From assembly GCF_003346715.1 (NCBI RefSeq), contig NZ_QQPQ01000008.1, positions 62,001 through 126,000 on the forward strand: 64,000 nt of DNA, written 5' to 3'. Below, one piece after another: positions 37,672 through 46,532 of this stretch. This stretch comes from Oceanispirochaeta sp. M1. Lineage in GTDB: Bacteria > Spirochaetota > Spirochaetia > DSM-2461. Every line of letters begins with the position of its first letter. The stretch's first letter is position 1. The notes below the pieces were generated by a model that had not been told where the DNA came from, ran no database searches, and was given only the letters and a program-made list of their open reading frames with translations. Made by a program: the position numbers and the translations under genes.

Positions 37672-38586
37672 GTGTTATTCAGGAAATACAGTGATTATCT
37701 GAAAGAGAAGTATGGAGAGACGGTCTACCGTGTCGGAGTGGACGGAGGATTTTCCTGTCCCAACAGGGGAGAAAACCGCTTTAATCCGGGCTGCAGTTTC
37801 TGTGATGTCTACGGTGTTCGTTCTACATACCTGGGAGAAGAAGAAAGCTATTCTCTGCAGGAACAGATCAGGAAATCCATCGCGCCCCTTAAAAAACGAT
37901 ACGATGCCCATAAATACATCCTCTATTTCCAGGCTTATTCCAGCACCTGGGGGACTGTCGCCCAACTGAAGAAAACCTATGATGCAGGATTGGCTCTGGA
38001 ACATTTTGTAGAGTTGGTTGTCTCCACTCGCCCCGATTGTATTGATGAAGAAATTGCTGACCTTCTGGGCTCCTATCAAAGTGATGATTTTGATGTCTGG
38101 GTTGAGCTGGGACTGCAGTCTGCACATGACAGTTCTCTTGAGAGGGTAAACAGGGGACATGACCGTGCCTGTTTTGAGAAAGCATACACTCTTCTTAAAG
38201 CTGCAGGCATTAAAATTGCTGTTCATTTGATTTTCGGTCTTCCGGGAGAAGACCATGAGCAGATCATGGAGAGTGTCGATTATCTGGCTTCATTAAGACC
38301 GGATGGTGTGAAATTTCACAATCTGCATATTCCTACAGGTTCTCCTTTATATCAGGAGTATGCCGCCGGGGAACTCTCTTTTCCTGACAGTCGGAGACAT
38401 GTTCTTTATGTGGCGGATTCACTGGAGCGTATCCCCCCGGAGACAGTCATTATGCGGATGACGACTGATACTCCGAGACTTCGCCATAAGTTACCGGGGG
38501 CTTTTCTTAACAAGTCTTCCGTATATAATCTTGTCCGGGATGAATTGCAGCACCGGGGAACTCATCAGGGATTCCATTTCAGCTGA
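37672..38586 (+). CDS. Radical SAM protein, YhcC/TIGR01212 family
   Basis: 304 aa iron-sulfur protein. The cluster motif is CPNRGENRFNPGCSFCD, with three Cys spaced as in YhcC (Elp3-like radical SAM). Downstream LGLQSAHDSSLERVNRGHD and HLIFGLPGE are conserved in the family. Start GTG at 37672, with AGAGGTGAT some 12 bases upstream and a G-run nearby. Function of YhcC is not settled; roles in RNA modification have been proposed for its relatives. Divergent from the solute-binding lipoprotein. Confidence 0.88.
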   Translation: MLFRKYSDYLKEKYGETVYRVGVDGGFSCPNRGENRFNPGCSFCDVYGVRSTYLGEEESYSLQEQIRKSIAPLKKRYDAHKYILYFQAYSSTWGTVAQLKKTYDAGLALEHFVELVVSTRPDCIDEEIADLLGSYQSDDFDVWVELGLQSAHDSSLERVNRGHDRACFEKAYTLLKAAGIKIAVHLIFGLPGEDHEQIMESVDYLASLRPDGVKFHNLHIPTGSPLYQEYAAGELSFPDSRRHVLYVADSLERIPPETVIMRMTTDTPRLRHKLPGAFLNKSSVYNLVRDELQHRGTHQGFHFS

Positions 38587-38664
38587 ATGATTTTTCAGAT
38601 TCCATAGGGTTTGTGTTTTTTGTTTTTCGAGGTACAATAAGGTCAATGATTATGGAGGATTAAC

Positions 38665-39162
38665 GTGCCCGTTTTTGATTATGACATTTTTGATATGCTG
38701 GATGAAGTCCGTAAGCACTACAGAAGTAATATGAGCAATACTTTTATCCGTTCTGCTCTTCTGTCGATGGATATGCCCTATGATCAGAGGAATTCTATTG
38801 AAAATATTACCGAGAAATTGGAAATGTATAAGAATCAGGGCTACAAGTTTGAAGAACTATACAACGGAGTCTACTCAATATCTGTTTTTATCTATAAAGC
38901 ACGGACTGAGGTTATTCCCGGTCTTAAAGGCAGCAGTCTGTTAAAAGAAGCATCTTCTTCAGAGAAGGTTCTGGCGGATATGGCTGCAGATAATCTGAAG
39001 GCTAATCTCAATATTCTTGCGGATAGAGTTAATGAGCTTTATCTTAAAGTCGTACGTCTGGATGTAAAATCACATAAGGTGAAAAGTCCGGTTTATACCC
39101 GTATGGAAGAGCTCGATAAGCTTGGTCAGCTACTGACCAGCCTGGCTCCCGGTGTGGTCTGA
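38665..39162 (+). CDS. Conserved hypothetical protein
   Basis: 165 aa, soluble, mostly helical, no Cys motif. Begins with GTG after a good GGAGG site (8 bases). I do not recognise it; likely restricted to spirochaetes. The last 33 bases overlap the 3' end of the convergent QueG-like gene. Confidence 0.7.
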   Translation: MPVFDYDIFDMLDEVRKHYRSNMSNTFIRSALLSMDMPYDQRNSIENITEKLEMYKNQGYKFEELYNGVYSISVFIYKARTEVIPGLKGSSLLKEASSSEKVLADMAADNLKANLNILADRVNELYLKVVRLDVKSHKVKSPVYTRMEELDKLGQLLTSLAPGVV

Positions 39163-40113
39163 CTTTTTCAGAGCCCAGCGGGCGGCATCTTTAATTCCAT
39201 CGTCATCTGCGTCTTGAAATTTACTTATATACTCATTTAAGTTCTTATTTTCTGAACAGGCAGAAGAGATAATTGCATTTCTGATAAGATGCTCAGCCTT
39301 GATCCAGCTCATACCCAGTGCTGTACCTTTGAACTCAGACTTTATATCCTCCTTACACTTTGTCAGATAGAATTTCAGGGGTGGTTCAGGAGTAATCATA
39401 CCCAGATCAATACTATTCCCTTTTCTGTCTTTTTTGTTCCACGGACAGCAGTCCTGGCAGATCATACATCCGTAGATACGCTCTCCCCAGACTTCCTTCA
39501 GACTGTCAGGAACCGCTCCGTCTTCGCTTGTCCAGTGCTGCAGACATTTACTCCTGTCCAGTCTGTAATCTTTAAGAGCAGCTCCCGGGCAGGCTTCTTC
39601 ACAGAGGCGGCAGGTTCCGCAGCTGATTTCCGAATTAATTTTATTGATCTGTCCATCCTGTTTCTGTTCTTCCAGTCTATATGGAAGAATCATCCCCCCG
39701 AGAAGTCCTCTACTTCCGAATTCTGTATTGATTACAAGGGTATTTCTTCCGCGGAACCCCAGCCCGCCAGTTATGGCCATCTCTTTTTCGGGAAAACGGG
39801 AATTGGAGAAGAATCTGACTTGTCTTTTATTGAGTTCTGAAAAAGGATCTCCTGCCTCTTTTAAGGCTTGTTTCATTCTTCTAACCATATCTTTGTAGTG
39901 ATTCTTTAATGCAAACGGGGCTATAAGACCTGTTTTTCCGGTATTTTCAAAGGGGAAAAATCCAATTATAAGAGTGCTGTATTCTGGCATTTCAGAATTC
40001 TGAAAAAATTTTTCTGGAAGATTATCAGAGCTGAGAAAAGCGGTCTCATGAAAACCCAGGGCGTTCAGGGAGCCTATAATTGGTTTGCAGTTCAGTCTTT
40101 GTCCTTCTTCCAT
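39130..40113 (-). CDS. QueG-like protein (epoxyqueuosine reductase family) with altered active site
   Basis: Iron-sulfur protein of the QueG family. Two ferredoxin-type clusters: CGTCRLCEEACPGAALKDY and CMICQDCCPWN, with RIYGC before the second as in QueG. LGFRGRNTLVI aligns with the QueG stretch LGWIGKNTLLI. In QueG an Asp a little upstream (VDTGP-type) is catalytic; here the aligned segment reads FSNSRF, so the Asp appears replaced by Ser. 327 aa is slightly short. It may be a divergent reductase or a non-queuosine paralogue. Start ATG has only a weak site (GAGG). Confidence 0.8.
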   Translation of the reverse strand: MEEGQRLNCKPIIGSLNALGFHETAFLSSDNLPEKFFQNSEMPEYSTLIIGFFPFENTGKTGLIAPFALKNHYKDMVRRMKQALKEAGDPFSELNKRQVRFFSNSRFPEKEMAITGGLGFRGRNTLVINTEFGSRGLLGGMILPYRLEEQKQDGQINKINSEISCGTCRLCEEACPGAALKDYRLDRSKCLQHWTSEDGAVPDSLKEVWGERIYGCMICQDCCPWNKKDRKGNSIDLGMITPEPPLKFYLTKCKEDIKSEFKGTALGMSWIKAEHLIRNAIISSACSENKNLNEYISKFQDADDDGIKDAARWALKKSDHTGSQAGQ

Positions 40114-40205
40114 GTTTTTTTCCTCGTTGACAGCTGATTTAATTTACCCTAAATTAAGAACATGGTCAAAATCATGTCCCCGGAAAAATCGGGAAAGATG
40201 GTGCT

Positions 40206-41723
40206 ATGAGTTTTATAGAGAAAATAATGGGTGTTTTCGCCAATCTGGGCGATGCTGACAGAGATAAAAAACGCTTTTTGAAAGAGATCGGTAAAGATCT
40301 TAAGAAAAGAGGAAAATATTTCAGAGTCAAAGGAAATACTGCCCAGCCGGCTCTGGCTAAGCTTTTCTTTGATATTTATAAAGAAGTAGGACCTGCGCAG
40401 GTTCTGCTTGAGTCTCTACAGGGATCGGATGCAATAAAATCTATAATAATAGAAAAATTCCTGTCGGAAGATCAGGTTAAACTTCTCGATAATCTCAGTG
40501 AGGATAATATCCGTGCCCGCTGTAAAAGTCAGAAGAATCTCAAGGTCGTTAAGGAGAGCATTAAGCAGGAGCTTATTGATATCTACTCCTTTTTTGATCT
40601 CCCTCTGGCCAGGAAAATAAACGATCTTTACAGCGCGCTAATGATTCTTCAGGAATTTATCCGTTTTGATTACTACTTTTTTTTAAAGAAGTTCGACTCC
40701 ATGCTTCCGGAACGGGATTTTTCCTACAACACCCGATTTGACAGTATTAACGGTGAATATATCGTTGATGATCTGAAAGACTTTGATATCATTCTGCCTA
40801 CGATCGATGTGGATGCAGACTGGGAAAGTCTTCTGGATATCCTGGCGATGTACAGGGATATGGAAGTTATTTCACGTGACGGATGGAAGAAGGTTCTTAA
40901 TGCAGTAAAGGAATTCCGTAAGACTGAAATCCTCAAACTGATGATAATTCATCTTGACGAGGATGTTGCCTACAAGGTTGTTCCTGAGCATAACAGTTAT
41001 GAAATAGTCGAAGATTTTCTCAGTTCTGTGAAAAAAACTGCAGAGAATACTCTGATGAGTATTGTGGGGGAGAGAAAGAAGAGCCAGCAGGATTCCCTGC
41101 TTATGGCAATCTTCGGTACCACCTCAGTTGTGCGGTTGAAGTATTATACCGAAAGAAGCAATATGGCTTTTTCAAAGAAGATCAATGTGGGCTATCAGTA
41201 TGTTGAACCCATGAATTATCTGAAGGCCTTTTATCTGGATTATTATAAGGGACCTATTCGAAGGGTAGTGGATAAGCTTCTCATCACAGGACAATGGACA
41301 ACAAGTCTTGCCTCGCAGCAGTTTTCGGAGTCATATCATCAGTTGATGACCCTATCGGATGATCTTTTGAAATTTGATAATAATCTCGCCGATGAAACCG
41401 AAATGGGCGGGAAGCTTAAGCGGCTGGCCAAGGCGGCGGATCGTGACCGAAGTGCCCTGGATGCCATGCGGAATGTGCTGAATAATGTCAATTCCGAAGG
41501 TCTGACTATAATCAATGAATCTGTACAGAATCTCTTTGCCATCGGAAAGAACCTCAAACGCTGTATCGATGACTATAAGGCTCCCAAACATGAGCTGGTG
41601 GTTAACTGGAAAGAGATTGAGATGATGAGTGAGCTTCCTATTATTGAAGAAATGTCTGAAATCTATAAGAAGATCTATTATTTCTTGCAGCTCATGCAGT
41701 ATTATCTGAAAGAGGAATCATAA
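40206..41723 (+). CDS. Spirochaetal hypothetical protein (DUF5312-like)
   Basis: 505 aa, soluble, almost entirely helical, rich in Lys, Asp and Leu, with no enzyme motif. It resembles the DUF5312 proteins found across spirochaetes, on the basis of length and composition (moderate certainty). It is followed after 5 bases by a small Cys protein and then ychF, forming a likely three-gene operon. The ATG has a GAAAGATGG-type context with a modest ribosome site. Confidence 0.7.
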   Translation: MSFIEKIMGVFANLGDADRDKKRFLKEIGKDLKKRGKYFRVKGNTAQPALAKLFFDIYKEVGPAQVLLESLQGSDAIKSIIIEKFLSEDQVKLLDNLSEDNIRARCKSQKNLKVVKESIKQELIDIYSFFDLPLARKINDLYSALMILQEFIRFDYYFFLKKFDSMLPERDFSYNTRFDSINGEYIVDDLKDFDIILPTIDVDADWESLLDILAMYRDMEVISRDGWKKVLNAVKEFRKTEILKLMIIHLDEDVAYKVVPEHNSYEIVEDFLSSVKKTAENTLMSIVGERKKSQQDSLLMAIFGTTSVVRLKYYTERSNMAFSKKINVGYQYVEPMNYLKAFYLDYYKGPIRRVVDKLLITGQWTTSLASQQFSESYHQLMTLSDDLLKFDNNLADETEMGGKLKRLAKAADRDRSALDAMRNVLNNVNSEGLTIINESVQNLFAIGKNLKRCIDDYKAPKHELVVNWKEIEMMSELPIIEEMSEIYKKIYYFLQLMQYYLKEES

Positions 41724-41728
41724 TAGCT

Positions 41729-41947
41729 GTGAAGAAGGGGAAGGGCCCTGATTGTCTGAAATGTGAGCATTTTTTCGTGACCTGGGATCCCGCCTTTCCG
41801 CGGGGCTGCAGAGTATTCGGTATCAAATCAAGACAGATCCCTTCTCTTGAAGTCAAAAAAGCAACAGGACGGCAGTGTCCAAGCTTCAAAGAATCCTCAC
41901 GGCAAAAAAAAATAAAATCTGAAAACAGTACTGATTTTACTGTCTGA
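41729..41947 (+). CDS. Small four-cysteine protein
   Basis: 72 aa. CLKCEHFFVTWDPAFPRGC followed by FGIKSRQIPS and a further Cys in TGRQC is a recognisable small family, probably zinc-binding; database entries often carry misleading uracil-DNA glycosylase names. GTG start at 41729, with GAGGAA about 12 bases upstream. Sits between the DUF5312-like gene and ychF. Confidence 0.75.
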   Translation: MKKGKGPDCLKCEHFFVTWDPAFPRGCRVFGIKSRQIPSLEVKKATGRQCPSFKESSRQKKIKSENSTDFTV

Positions 41948-41993
41948 AATATCCGGGCTTTAATCAGTTCTGAAAGTAAATAAGAGGAATTAT

Positions 41994-43103
41994 ATGAGTT
42001 TGAATTGCGGTATCGTAGGTCTTCCCAATGTAGGTAAGTCCACAATTTTTTCCGCCCTTACAGCCGCCCCTGCAGAAGCGGCGAACTATCCTTTCTGTAC
42101 TATTGATCCCAATATCGGGATTGTGAGTGTCCCCGATAAACGTCTGGATAAGATTGCGGAAATGGTTCCCGCTGATAAGGTTATCCCTGCGGTTGTTGAG
42201 TTTGTAGATATAGCCGGTCTGGTTAAGGGTGCTTCCAAGGGGGAAGGTCTGGGAAATAAATTTCTGGCCAATATCCGTGAGGTGGGCATGATTGTTCATG
42301 TGGTTCGCTGTTTTGAAAATGAAGACATTATCCATGTGGAAAATAGAATCAATCCGACAGATGATATTGAAGTTATCAATATTGAGCTTGCCCTGGCTGA
42401 TATGGGAAGCATTGAGAACAGACTCTCCAAGAATGAGAGATTTACCAGAGCCGGTGATAAGTCTGTACGTGAAAAGGCACTTGCACTGAAGCCCCTTCTT
42501 GAGCGTCTTATGGACCATCTGGGAGAGGGCCTTCCAGCCCGGGGAATGGAGATGAATGATGATGAGCGCGTCCTTGCAAAGGAGCTTCAGCTTATCACCA
42601 TGAAAAAACAGATCTATCTCTGCAACGTAGATGAAGACGGAATTGAAACAGAATCGGATTTTGTAAAGCAGGTTCGTGAAATAGCAGAAAAGGAAGGCAC
42701 AGATGTTGTCGTTCTCTGTGGAAAACTGGAAGCGGATATTGCTGCACTGGATGATCCCGAAGAGCGGAATGTTTTTCTTGAGGAAGCGGGACTTAAAGAA
42801 TCCGGACTGAGCCGTCTGATTCAGACAACCTATAAGACTCTTGGGTTGAGAACTTTTTTTACTGTCGGTGGAGTCGAAAATAAGGCCTGGACCTTCCATG
42901 AAGGGATGAAAGCCCCCCAGACAGCAGGAGTTATTCATACTGATTTTGAAAAGGGATTCATCAAGGCTGATGTCTATCACTGTGAAGATCTATTTGAATC
43001 CGGAAGTGAAGGGGCTATCAAGTCTGCAGGAAAGATGCGGATGGAGGGAAAGGAATACGTGGTACAGGACGGTGACTGCATATTCTTTAAGTTCAACGTA
43101 TAA
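41994..43103 (+). CDS. ychF: Ribosome-associated ATPase YchF/OLA1
   Basis: Obg-family P-loop NTPase that prefers ATP and associates with ribosomes. G1 GLPNVGKS, G3 DIAGLVKGASKGEG, and the G4 site reads CNVDE, the NxxE variant that explains ATP use. A coiled insert and C-terminal TGS domain (FFTVGGVENKAWTF, DFEKGFIKADVY) complete it. 369 aa, normal. AGAGGAAT precedes the ATG. Confidence 0.97.
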   Translation: MSLNCGIVGLPNVGKSTIFSALTAAPAEAANYPFCTIDPNIGIVSVPDKRLDKIAEMVPADKVIPAVVEFVDIAGLVKGASKGEGLGNKFLANIREVGMIVHVVRCFENEDIIHVENRINPTDDIEVINIELALADMGSIENRLSKNERFTRAGDKSVREKALALKPLLERLMDHLGEGLPARGMEMNDDERVLAKELQLITMKKQIYLCNVDEDGIETESDFVKQVREIAEKEGTDVVVLCGKLEADIAALDDPEERNVFLEEAGLKESGLSRLIQTTYKTLGLRTFFTVGGVENKAWTFHEGMKAPQTAGVIHTDFEKGFIKADVYHCEDLFESGSEGAIKSAGKMRMEGKEYVVQDGDCIFFKFNV

Positions 43104-43128
43104 CACTGGCTATATGTCGTAAAATCAG

Positions 43129-43157
43129 AAAGGAGCCCCGGGGCTCCTTTTTTTATC
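43129..43157 (+). terminator. Terminator of ychF
   Basis: Palindrome AAAGGAGCCCC / GGGGCTCCTTT (43129-43150), followed by further T. Confidence 0.9.
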
Positions 43158-43193
43158 ATTTCCTATTGCTGATTAAAGGCCGCCTGAGCGCTG

Positions 43194-44336
43194 TCACTGT
43201 CCCGGAGCCGGTGGAGTGATAAAGAAGCTGTCATCCATCAGAAAGCCGTTCATCAGATCAGATGAGGGCATCAGGCTGTGTCCTGAGGACTGTTTGTCGA
43301 TTTCCAGGAATATTCTGTAGAAATAACGGGCCTGAGTCAGTTTTTCCAGGAATTCATCCTGTCTTTTATGATAGATGAGGAGAGTTCTGTCTGCCGTGTC
43401 TGAAAGTTCCCGGTCACTCTCTTCGGCTTCACCCATAATTCTGGTCAGATCATAGAGGGTGTAGAATACATGTTCCATTATAGGCAGTCTTGAGCGGAGT
43501 CTTATGATTCCATTGCTCAGGGTAATCTTGTCTTTTGTAGCCTCACCCATGGATATGGTTCTGCCCTCTTCAATTATTCGTTCCCATTTTTTGAATATCT
43601 CCTGCTTTCCGCTCAGCTCAGACCAGGATTCCAGGAAACCAGGGGCTGTCTGCAGATAAAGATTGGCATAGTGTTCAAGAGATACTGTTCCGTTTATCAG
43701 GAGGGATTCCATCCTGGCTGCCATCCAGTCTTCTGTGTATCTCTGAATTTCTGATATCGGGATATTTACCAGTTTGTATTGGCCGTTGGGATCTGTCTCA
43801 TAGACTTTTCCGGGTTGAATATAACTGTCTTCGTCATTTGTGGTACATATGACCTTACCGTTCCGGCTGCTGACCAGAATGGATGTATCTGCAGCTGTTA
43901 TAACAGAGAAGGATGTTCCTCTGACTCCCATAACAGAGGAGTCTGTTATGATATTGAATTCGGCACCCTCTACGAGAGCTGCAATTTTACTCTGTACACC
44001 GCCTCTATGAAGAATAAGGGAGGTCTCGGGGTTCTGCTTTTTCAGAGTATGTTCGAGGAAGAGAGTTGTCTCATTCATCACTTTCACAGAGAGCTCGGGG
44101 GAAACAGGAGAATCAATTGAGATCTCTACATATCCGTCAGCACCAGTCTGAAGAATATCATGGGGACCCAGTTCTGTTCCGAGGTCAATCTCTGATTTTT
44201 CCAGGAATACGCCTCTATGTGAAATCATGACATCTCCGTCCATATCAACTATGACGGCAGAGATTTCAGCCCAGAGTGGGGATAGAGTCATCAAGAGTAA
44301 GATCAGTAAAAGCAGGATTCGAGTAGTTTTATTCAT
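43194..44336 (-). CDS. FecR-domain protein A (tandem paralogue)
   Basis: 380 aa with signal peptide (LLLILLLMTLSPLWAE). FecR domain at about 25-160: AVIVDMDGDVMISHRG, DILQTGADGYVEI and SVMGVRGTSFSV. The C-terminal half is helical, with EIFKKWERIIEEGRTISMGE. Strongly similar to the next gene (44444-45550): same domain order and many shared blocks, so this is a tandem duplication. GGGGAGAAA precedes the ATG. No sigma/anti-sigma partner adjacent. Probably periplasmic, maybe binding peptidoglycan or a ligand. Confidence 0.85.
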   Translation of the reverse strand: MNKTTRILLLLILLLMTLSPLWAEISAVIVDMDGDVMISHRGVFLEKSEIDLGTELGPHDILQTGADGYVEISIDSPVSPELSVKVMNETTLFLEHTLKKQNPETSLILHRGGVQSKIAALVEGAEFNIITDSSVMGVRGTSFSVITAADTSILVSSRNGKVICTTNDEDSYIQPGKVYETDPNGQYKLVNIPISEIQRYTEDWMAARMESLLINGTVSLEHYANLYLQTAPGFLESWSELSGKQEIFKKWERIIEEGRTISMGEATKDKITLSNGIIRLRSRLPIMEHVFYTLYDLTRIMGEAEESDRELSDTADRTLLIYHKRQDEFLEKLTQARYFYRIFLEIDKQSSGHSLMPSSDLMNGFLMDDSFFITPPAPGQ

Positions 44337-44360
44337 TTTCTCCCCGGGGAATACTCTACT

Positions 44361-44389
44361 ACTATAACCTTGATATTGGGGATTATCAA
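44361..44389 (-). promoter_or_regulatory. Sigma-70 promoter of FecR gene A
   Basis: Minus strand TTGATA (44384-44389), 17-base spacer, TATAGT (44361-44366), then TAGAGTATTC. Shares sequence with the promoter of the paralogue at 45578-45606. Confidence 0.75.
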
Positions 44390-44443
44390 TTTCCCCGGGA
44401 GGGATTATTACATTTTTTAGTATTCTGTAATTTCTTGAACGGT

Positions 44444-45550
44444 TCAGAATCCACTGTCCATCAGGAAGTCATCCAGGAGGCTGCCGCCTTCATCTTCTCC
44501 AAAGGGTGATGACTGTCTGTCCATTTCAAGGAATATCTTGAAAAAATACTGAGCTTTTGTTATTTTTTCGAGGTAATCCTGTTGGGTTTTTTTGTAGTAG
44601 GCCATAGTGCTTTCAGTAGTTTCTGAAAGATTTTCCCACCTGGACTCTTCCATTATAGGGGAAAGGTCATAGAGGGTGAAGTAACTGTGTTTCATCATGG
44701 GAAGACTGGAACGGAGGGCTATTATCCCTTTGCTTACAGCAGTCTTGTCCTGTACTGCATCTCCCATAGGAAGTGATCTGCCTTCCTCTATTATTTTTTC
44801 CCATTTACTGAAAATTGCCGCTTTGGATTCCAGCTCTTCATAGGCGTTCTGGAATTTAGGTACAATCTGGAGATATAATGTGGCGTAATGCTCAAGGGAT
44901 ACTGCCCCGTTTATTTTCAGGGCATCGAGTCTTGCTTTCTGCCACTGTTGTGTATAACGGTCTATGTTGTCCACTTCAAGATCTTTTACTCTGAACTGTC
45001 CTGAAGGATTGGTTTCATAAACTGTACCCGGCTGAATTCCTGAGTCCCTCTCTTTTGTAGTACAGATTACCTTACCTTCCCGGCAGCTGACCAGTATGGA
45101 TGTGTCGGGAGACTGGGTTACGGTAAAAGTGGTTCCCCTGATTCCCATGACAGAAGTCTCTGTCTTGATATTGAAGCTGTTTCCTTTGATCAATGCGGCC
45201 GCTCTGGTCTGTACGGCTCCCCGATGTAGGGTTACAGATGTTTCGGCTTTCCGGCTTTTAACGCTGTGTTCAATGAAGAGTGTGGTATTTTGCATTACTT
45301 TCAGACTGAGGCCGGGAGATACGGGGGATTCAATACTCAGCTCAATATAACCGTCGGCTCCTGTCTGTATAATATCGTGGCTTTCCAGTTCTGTACCGTA
45401 GTCGATCTCCCAGTCATCCAGAAAGATGCCATTCCTTGAGATAGCAATTTCACCATCAAGGTCTACGATTATTGCGGAAATATCGGCCCAGGCCGGAATG
45501 GCGGCCAGGGTAAGGACTGCTGAAAATAGTAATATCTGTAATTTTTTCAT
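44444..45550 (-). CDS. FecR-domain protein B (tandem paralogue)
   Basis: 368 aa, signal peptide (LLFSAVLTLAAIPAWAD). FecR domain with AIIVDLDGEIAISRNG, DIIQTGADGYIELSIESPVSP and SVMGIRGTTFTV. The helical half has AIFSKWEKIIEEGRSLPMGD and KTQQDYLEKITKAQYFFKIF. It parallels protein A through its whole length. Has its own promoter, so the two can be expressed separately. Ends GSLLDDFLMDSGF, while A extends further with a Pro-rich tail. Confidence 0.85.
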   Translation of the reverse strand: MKKLQILLFSAVLTLAAIPAWADISAIIVDLDGEIAISRNGIFLDDWEIDYGTELESHDIIQTGADGYIELSIESPVSPGLSLKVMQNTTLFIEHSVKSRKAETSVTLHRGAVQTRAAALIKGNSFNIKTETSVMGIRGTTFTVTQSPDTSILVSCREGKVICTTKERDSGIQPGTVYETNPSGQFRVKDLEVDNIDRYTQQWQKARLDALKINGAVSLEHYATLYLQIVPKFQNAYEELESKAAIFSKWEKIIEEGRSLPMGDAVQDKTAVSKGIIALRSSLPMMKHSYFTLYDLSPIMEESRWENLSETTESTMAYYKKTQQDYLEKITKAQYFFKIFLEMDRQSSPFGEDEGGSLLDDFLMDSGF

Positions 45551-45577
45551 TGTTTTTCTCCGGATGAATACCCTACT

Positions 45578-45606
45578 ACTATAGCCCTTAAATAAAGGTT
45601 TTTCAA
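45578..45606 (-). promoter_or_regulatory. Sigma-70 promoter of FecR gene B
   Basis: Minus strand TTGAAA (45601-45606), 17-base spacer, TATAGT (45578-45583), then AGTAGGGTATTC. Nearly the same as promoter A, including a CCCGGGAAATT block upstream of the -35. Confidence 0.75.
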
Positions 45607-45645
45607 TTTCCCGGGAGTATCATATTTTTTCGGAGGTATAAAAAA

Positions 45646-45667
45646 ACCGCCCCCCGGAGGAAGCGGT
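45646..45667 (-). terminator. Terminator of the LPP20-like lipoprotein gene
   Basis: Imperfect stem ACCGC / GCGGT with further C-G pairs inside; the minus strand continues TTTTTTTATA. Confidence 0.75.
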
Positions 45668-45693
45668 ATATTCAGTTTGTTTTTACAGTTTGT

Positions 45694-46263
45694 TTATTCG
45701 GCAGTTGCGGATGATTTAAGGGGCTCATCAGCAAGACTTGCTTCCAACATTTTCAGAGCTTCATCAGACTTGAACTCAGCAAAAGCTGCGTCTTCGTTTC
45801 TGGAGAAGATACCGGCTATTTCTTCTGTAAAGTTTGCTTTGGGGTAGGCAACCATTGCAAACCAGTTTCCGTCTACCGCGGCATATACTTTTTCGGTATT
45901 TGATCCTTTCAGCTCTACATCGGCTACCTGTTTGGTAACGGTTTCAACAAAATTGATGGTCTGTGTGTTTCCCTCGGCTCCAGCTTCCTGAGCGTAATCT
46001 GTCATCATTGACTGTACTCTTGTGCTCACCTGAAGGGCTACATCTTTTCTGGCTCTGGCAATCGCTGTATCACGGGAAAGGCTGTCTGAGGACATTTTTG
46101 CCATACCGAGGCCGTAAATAATTTCATCAGCTACAGGAGGATTCAAAAACCATTCAGGAAGATCTCTTCTCTCTTTTACTTTTTCTCCACCACTACCGGA
46201 AGCACATCCTGCCAGAAGGACCAATGCCAGAAGGGCGCTTATAATGACTAAATTCTTTTTCAT
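45694..46263 (-). CDS. LPP20-family lipoprotein
   Basis: 189 aa, lipobox LLAGC (Cys about 20). The pattern PEWFLNPP ... YGLGMAKMSSDSLSRDTAIARARKDVALQVSTRV is the LPP20 domain (about 35-160). These outer-membrane lipoproteins occur in Helicobacter, spirochaetes and others; the role is unclear. AAGGAGAAAA before the ATG. Divergent from a DUF4384 protein with a related N-terminus at 46533. Confidence 0.85.
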   Translation of the reverse strand: MKKNLVIISALLALVLLAGCASGSGGEKVKERRDLPEWFLNPPVADEIIYGLGMAKMSSDSLSRDTAIARARKDVALQVSTRVQSMMTDYAQEAGAEGNTQTINFVETVTKQVADVELKGSNTEKVYAAVDGNWFAMVAYPKANFTEEIAGIFSRNEDAAFAEFKSDEALKMLEASLADEPLKSSATAE

Positions 46264-46476
46264 GTTTTCTCCTTAAACTACGGGGATCGATTTTCAATCC
46301 CCCTGTTCTAATCTCTTAATGTCGATGGGCTATACAGGCCGCCAGATTTTAACGGTCAACCGTATGCTCTACAACTACAACACTTTTAATAGCATTGACT
46401 GTTCAGTAACAGTATATCTTTCTTTGTTTCATATATCCAAGGAATCTCAGAATTTATTCTCAGGAATTATACTTTT

Positions 46477-46505
46477 TTGACAGTTGTTTATTATTCGGCT
46501 AGAAT
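46477..46505 (+). promoter_or_regulatory. Sigma-70 promoter of DUF4384 gene
   Basis: TTGACA (46477-46482), 17-base spacer, TAGAAT (46500-46505). Predicted start about 46512, with GGGAGGG ribosome site at about 46521. Confidence 0.75.
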
Positions 46506-46532
46506 AAAAGTCTCTTATCCCGGGAGGGTCTT

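Noticed and set aside
41964-42980. 338-aa minus-strand ORF
   Set aside because: Shadow of ychF; composition (Phe, Ile, Asn, His rich) is that of an antisense frame.
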